Source of the DNA: Caldisericota bacterium
GTDB lineage: Bacteria > Caldisericota > Caldisericia > Cryosericales > Cryosericaceae
DNA: 9,301 nucleotides
Assembly (NCBI GenBank): GCA_026390195.1
Contig: JAPLGK010000112.1
Location: forward strand, 1-9,301
Direction of reading: 5' to 3'
Part shown: one piece after another, positions 6,150-9,301 of the stretch
Position numbering within the stretch: position 1 is the first letter of the stretch
Layout: every line of letters begins with the position of its first letter
Made by a program: the position numbers and the translations under genes
Notes under the pieces: model-generated
What the model saw: only the letters and a program-made list of their open reading frames with translations
Told to the model about the DNA's origin: nothing
The model's database searches: none

Positions 6150-6803
6150 TCAACTCGCCGAGTCTGCCAGCAGCAGAAGACCAGGCCAGGTTTCGAGAAG
6201 GTAAGTGGGCTTGAGCTCAAGCAGTGCATCGCGTCCGATGTAGCCGAATGTGCAGCCGCACGAAGCGACACCGGCGTTGCGAGCGACAAGGATGTCGTTG
6301 CGTGAATCCCCAATCATGATCGTTCGCTCCTTGCTGGTGCCAATGTCACGTACCAGGGACAAGAGATTGGACGGATTTGGCTTGCGCAGATCGGCGTCAC
6401 CGGGGCCGACGACATGGTCGAAGTACTGGAGGATCCCGAGGCGCCCCAGGATCTCGAGCGAGAGGTCCTGGGGCTTGTTCGTCAGCACCGAGAGGTGGGC
6501 TCCCCGTTCCTGGAGCGACATGAGTGTCTCCGAGCAACCTCCATAGACGTACGAGAAGTCAGTACAGTGGTCCACGTAGTAGGAGCGGAATTCGTCCACC
6601 AGTTCCCCGACGAACTCCCCTTCGTCAGTCTTGAAGGCTCGCACCATCATGTCGTCCAGTCCGTCTCCCACCCACGAGATGACAGTGGCGACATCGGCAA
6701 CAGGCCGGGCGTGCAGCCGAAGGACATGGTTGACGGCCTCCGCAATGTCGTGGCGCGTGTCGACAAGTGTTCCATCGAGGTCGAACACATAGAGATCGAA
6801 CAC
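6150..6803 (-). CDS. HAD-superfamily phosphatase, phosphoglycolate phosphatase-like
   Basis: This is a cytoplasmic haloacid-dehalogenase-fold phosphatase of 217 residues, typical for the Gph/PpaX group. The start is taken as the GTG at 6801-6803, because AAAGGAG lies 7 nt upstream and the encoded start (FDLYVFDLDGTLVDT) is where the family usually begins; the in-frame ATG at 6863 has no ribosome site and would add 20 atypical residues. Motif I is DLDGT, with nucleophile D8 and acid D10. A C1 helical cap covers about residues 16-90, with VGDGLDDMMVRAF corresponding to the Gph substrate-loop region. Motif II is LTNKP (T108), motif III K141-P142, and motif IV GDSRND (165-170). The reaction is presumably Mg2+-dependent dephosphorylation of a small phosphate ester; phosphoglycolate is the default guess, but pyrophosphate or a sugar phosphate is possible. 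It is divergent from the acyltransferase gene. Confidence 0.92.
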   Translation of the reverse strand: MFDLYVFDLDGTLVDTRHDIAEAVNHVLRLHARPVADVATVISWVGDGLDDMMVRAFKTDEGEFVGELVDEFRSYYVDHCTDFSYVYGGCSETLMSLQERGAHLSVLTNKPQDLSLEILGRLGILQYFDHVVGPGDADLRKPNPSNLLSLVRDIGTSKERTIMIGDSRNDILVARNAGVASCGCTFGYIGRDALLELKPTYLLETWPGLLLLADSAS

Positions 6804-6843
6804 GGGCACTCTCCTTTGCAGCGGTGTCGCGGGGTGATTCTCA

Positions 6844-6871
6844 TGTATACTGTACCGACACATAGGGGCAA
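6844..6871 (-). promoter_or_regulatory. Weak candidate promoter for the HAD gene
   Basis: On the minus strand TTGCCC (6866-6871) and TATACA (6844-6849) are separated by 16 nt, each matching 4 of 6 consensus bases. Transcription would start about 30-35 nt before the GTG start at 6803, which fits. The match is weak and the 163-bp divergent gap (6804-6966) offers other A+T-rich hexamers; no convincing promoter was found there for the rightward gene. Confidence 0.3.
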
Positions 6872-6966
6872 GTCTACCCTCGTAACTGTGAAACTATACC
6901 ATGTCTGGTTTCTGACGTGCCGCGACTCTGAGCGCGACTCATTATGACAGGAGAAGAACAACATTG

Positions 6967-8067
6967 ATGGAGACCAGACTCATCAAGGACTGCGCAGGGT
7001 TCGCATCGCTGGAACCGGTCTGGGATCGGCTGGTCGCGGAAAGCGTCGCGAATGCGTGCCATTCTACGTTCGAATGGCTGTTCACATGGTGGCAGCACTT
7101 CGGCGCAGATAGACGCCTTCTGCTGCTGGTGGCATACGAGCACGGCATGGCTGTCGGTCTTGCGCCAGTGTATGCCGACGCCTGTGCAGACGGGTTCAGA
7201 AACCTCCATTTCATCGGCCAGGGACTCTCGGACTATGCTGACTTCATTGCTCCCCGGGATCGCCCGGACGTGGCTGAGGCTCTTATCTCAGCCCTGCTCG
7301 GCCTTCGTTCGTCATGGGACGGGATGGACCTCGAGGAGATCCCAGCGCAATCGCCCAACAAGGCGCTTCTGGACCTTGCGATTGGGGCGGGCGGTGTCCC
7401 TGCAGTATGGCAAGCGACGGTGCGATGCCCATACCTGCCAATCGAGGGCAGCTGGGGGGCATTCTACGCCACCATGGGCAAGGGATTCAGACATGAGGTG
7501 CGGAACAAGCTGAACAGATGGAACAACCTGAACAGAGGGCGAGGAGATTGGCTGGAACTGCGTTACGTCGATCGCAGAGAGGTCGACAGCGTCTTTGTGG
7601 ACGAGGTTGTGGCACTGTCAGATAAACGCTGGTTGGCCGACGGCCATCGGAGCCCGTTCCTCAACCATCCGGACCAGGAGTTCCTTCGAGAAGTGCTTCC
7701 ACTCATGGGCCGGCGAAACCAACTGCGCGTGGGGGAGCTCCGGAGCGGAAACGCCTTGCTCGCATTCATGCTCGCCTACCACTGGCAGGGAGTCGTGTAT
7801 GCCTGGAATACTCAGTATGACCCTGTGTACGCAGAGTACTCGCTTGGACGCATCGCGCTGGTATCGCTTGCAGAGCAGTCATTTCGCGAGGGTTGCCACG
7901 AGCTGGATTTCATGCGAGGCGAGGAGCCATACAAGTTTCAGTGGACGACACTCTGCAGGACGAACCTGGCTCTCCGCACGGAGCGGACGGCCCAGCCTGC
8001 CGGGGAGCCGGAGATGCCTCGAGGGCGGGGAGCGTTCCAGGCCGCCCAGGGCGAAAGGAGTACCTGA
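6967..8067 (+). CDS. GNAT acyltransferase, CelD/BioF2-like
   Basis: This protein of 366 residues belongs to the FemAB-like double-GNAT proteins called CelD or BioF2-like (Acetyltransf_6), which transfer acyl groups, often in polysaccharide or cell-envelope synthesis. The substrate is unknown. Diagnostic stretches are GKGFRHEVRNKLNRW (171-185), the entry to the second GNAT domain; AYHWQGVVYAWNTQYDP (270-286) followed by SLGRIAL (292-298); and ELDFMRGEEPYKFQW (312-326), close to the family's DF-x-x-G-x-E-x-Y-K-F motif. The first ~150 residues form the degenerate N-terminal domain. The last ~30 are rich in P, G, E and R and look disordered. The ATG at 6967 is used; an adjacent TTG at 6964 is equally placed relative to AGGAG (6949-6953), so the start is uncertain by one codon. 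No signal peptide or membrane helix is visible. The stop is 1 nt before the next ATG, so the two form an operon. Confidence 0.88.
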   Translation: METRLIKDCAGFASLEPVWDRLVAESVANACHSTFEWLFTWWQHFGADRRLLLLVAYEHGMAVGLAPVYADACADGFRNLHFIGQGLSDYADFIAPRDRPDVAEALISALLGLRSSWDGMDLEEIPAQSPNKALLDLAIGAGGVPAVWQATVRCPYLPIEGSWGAFYATMGKGFRHEVRNKLNRWNNLNRGRGDWLELRYVDRREVDSVFVDEVVALSDKRWLADGHRSPFLNHPDQEFLREVLPLMGRRNQLRVGELRSGNALLAFMLAYHWQGVVYAWNTQYDPVYAEYSLGRIALVSLAEQSFREGCHELDFMRGEEPYKFQWTTLCRTNLALRTERTAQPAGEPEMPRGRGAFQAAQGERST

Positions 8068-8068
8068 C

Positions 8069-9301
8069 ATGAGACAGAAGGTCATTGTCACCGGACACAA
8101 GAATCCGGATACGGATTCCATCTGCTCTGCTCTTGGCTACGCGTTCTACAAGAATCGCACGGACCCTTCCCGTGTCTATGTCGCCGTCCGGGGAGGAGAC
8201 CTCAACGATGAGACCCGCTTTGTCCTGGAGCGCTTTGGGTTTCGCGTGCCACCGCTGTTGAGATCGCTGATGCCACAGGTTCAGGACATTCCCCGGAAGC
8301 GCCTCGTGACAGTCGCTCCCTCCACCCGCGTCGGGAAAGCCGCCATTCTCATGAAGGAGCACCATATCCATTCGCTCCCGGTCGTCGACGATGCACTGGT
8401 TGTACGAGGCGTTGTGGACGCCGTCGACATCGCCACCGCCTACGCCGACCAGCTTGAGCATGCCGACGTCCTCCCCTATGCCGTGGAGCTCGACACCCTC
8501 GTGCGACAGCTGTCGGCCAGGATCGTCGTACATACCAGCGAATCCACGGAGCTGAAGGGGCGATTGCTTGTTGTCACCGGTTCGGTGGGGCGTCTTGCGC
8601 CGGGGTCCGAGGATGTCACGATTATCATTTCTGACGGGATACCCTCCGAGGACGTCCTTGCAGCGTGTTCGGCCGCTTCCACCCTGATTGTCACTGGCAC
8701 GGCCGCTACGGCGCAAACAGAGGCACGGTGGCCGTCGCATCTGAGCCTTGTTCTCGAGACGGACATGACGGTGACACAGGCGCTGCGCGCTCTCTGGTCG
8801 TCGATTCCGGTATCTGCATTCATGGAAGGCACAGTGCCCTTGCTGGGCATGACAGACACACTGGAGAGAGCAAAAAAGGCGGTGCTCGACTCGTCCGCCC
8901 GTTGTGCGGTGGTTCTTGATGCTCTGCATCATGCGGTGAACATTGTGACCCGTTCCGACCTCATTCGGTTTGCGCGCAAGAAGGTGATCCTCGTGGACCA
9001 CAAAGAGACGCTGCAGGCTGTCGACGGCGTGGAGGAGGCCGATATCCTCGAAATCATCGATCATCACCGTGTCGGCGACATCTCCACCTTCCGCCCCATC
9101 TACTTCCACAACGAGCCGGTCGGGAGCACGTGTACGATCGTCGCTGAATTGTGCACAGAAAACGGGGTATTCCTGCCGAAGTCGGTAGCCGGGCTCCTGA
9201 TGTCAGGCATTCTCTCGGATACCATGAACCTCAACATCTCAACCACAACGCCAAAGGACGTCCGCGCCGTGAGGCGACTGGCGGCGACCGTTGGCATCGA
9301 C
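8069..9301 (+). CDS. CBS-domain family II (Mn-dependent) inorganic pyrophosphatase, 5' part
   Basis: This encodes the first 411 residues of a DHH-superfamily soluble pyrophosphatase that hydrolyses PPi to phosphate in the cytoplasm; the gene is cut by the right edge. AAGGAG (8055-8060) lies 8 nt before the ATG. Active-site motifs are GHKNPDTDSICSA (9-21; H10, D14, D16), VDHKE (309-313), IIDHHRV (DHH at 331-333), VGSTCT (351-356) and ILSDT (381-385, D384). Between residues about 75 and 303 is the regulatory insert of CBS-type enzymes. CBS1 covers about 75-128 (VTVAPSTRVGKAAILM and HSLPVVDD). A central region about 140-225 matches the position of a DRTGG domain, and CBS2 about 233-300 ends in VTRSDLI. 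In characterised relatives AMP/ADP inhibit and ATP or diadenosine polyphosphates activate through these domains. The missing part is the DHHA2 domain. Relative to B. subtilis PpaC, the SDSLLFKSP stretch reads SDTMNLNIS here. Confidence 0.93.
   Translation, partial: MRQKVIVTGHKNPDTDSICSALGYAFYKNRTDPSRVYVAVRGGDLNDETRFVLERFGFRVPPLLRSLMPQVQDIPRKRLVTVAPSTRVGKAAILMKEHHIHSLPVVDDALVVRGVVDAVDIATAYADQLEHADVLPYAVELDTLVRQLSARIVVHTSESTELKGRLLVVTGSVGRLAPGSEDVTIIISDGIPSEDVLAACSAASTLIVTGTAATAQTEARWPSHLSLVLETDMTVTQALRALWSSIPVSAFMEGTVPLLGMTDTLERAKKAVLDSSARCAVVLDALHHAVNIVTRSDLIRFARKKVILVDHKETLQAVDGVEEADILEIIDHHRVGDISTFRPIYFHNEPVGSTCTIVAELCTENGVFLPKSVAGLLMSGILSDTMNLNISTTTPKDVRAVRRLAATVGID

Noticed and set aside
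6944..6967. Seven-codon leader frame (MTGEEQH) ending in TGATG overlap with the acyltransferase start
   Set aside because: The overlap is suggestive, but the frame has no ribosome site and contains the Shine-Dalgarno site of the real gene. Most likely it is chance.
7910..9109. A 399-codon open frame on the minus strand
   Set aside because: It lies antisense to the well-supported acyltransferase and pyrophosphatase, has low-complexity H/R/G-rich composition and no ribosome site, as expected for a shadow in G+C-rich DNA.

Overview
The window looks like an ordinary stretch of bacterial chromosome with moderate to fairly high G+C, dense coding, short operons and clear Shine-Dalgarno sites. No tRNA, rRNA, insertion sequence, phage gene or CRISPR array was seen. 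The organism cannot be named from the sequence. The two separate half-size TrkA proteins resemble the CeoB/CeoC pair best known from Actinobacteria and also found in other Gram-positive and deep-branching lineages, so a high-G+C Gram-positive or deep-branching bacterium is plausible. That placement is inference.

Layout: (1) Positions 1-647, minus strand, hold the N-terminal 215 residues of a membrane permease of the NitT/TauT-like anion ABC transporter class; it runs off the left edge. (2) Positions 648-858 form a divergent intergenic region with a good sigma-70-like promoter facing right and an unusual alternating inverted-repeat array. (3) Positions 859-4364, plus strand, form a compact five-gene potassium-uptake operon: CeoB-type TrkA, CeoC-type TrkA, a 45-codon single-helix membrane microprotein, the TrkH channel subunit, and a signal-peptide/OB-fold-like/C-terminal-anchor protein whose start codon overlaps the trkH stop. 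Spacers are 3-5 nt or negative. (4) A strong hairpin at 4396-4421 separates this operon from genes converging on it and can serve both strands. (5) Positions 4444-6803, minus strand, hold a YtcJ-type amidohydrolase and, upstream of it, a Gph-like HAD phosphatase. (6) Positions 6967-9301, plus strand, hold a CelD/BioF2-like GNAT acyltransferase followed 1 nt later by a CBS-domain family II inorganic pyrophosphatase that runs off the right edge.

How it works together: the central operon should encode a gated K+ uptake system. TrkH forms the pore, and the two RCK proteins form the cytoplasmic nucleotide-sensing ring. The microprotein and the OB-fold protein have no assigned job, but their position and tight coupling make them candidate accessory subunits. 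The flanking genes are metabolic or housekeeping and have no obvious functional link to the K+ operon.

The least ordinary items are the coupled microprotein, the anchored OB-fold protein and the four-arm repeat at 693-726. I saw no clearly new defence or mobile system.
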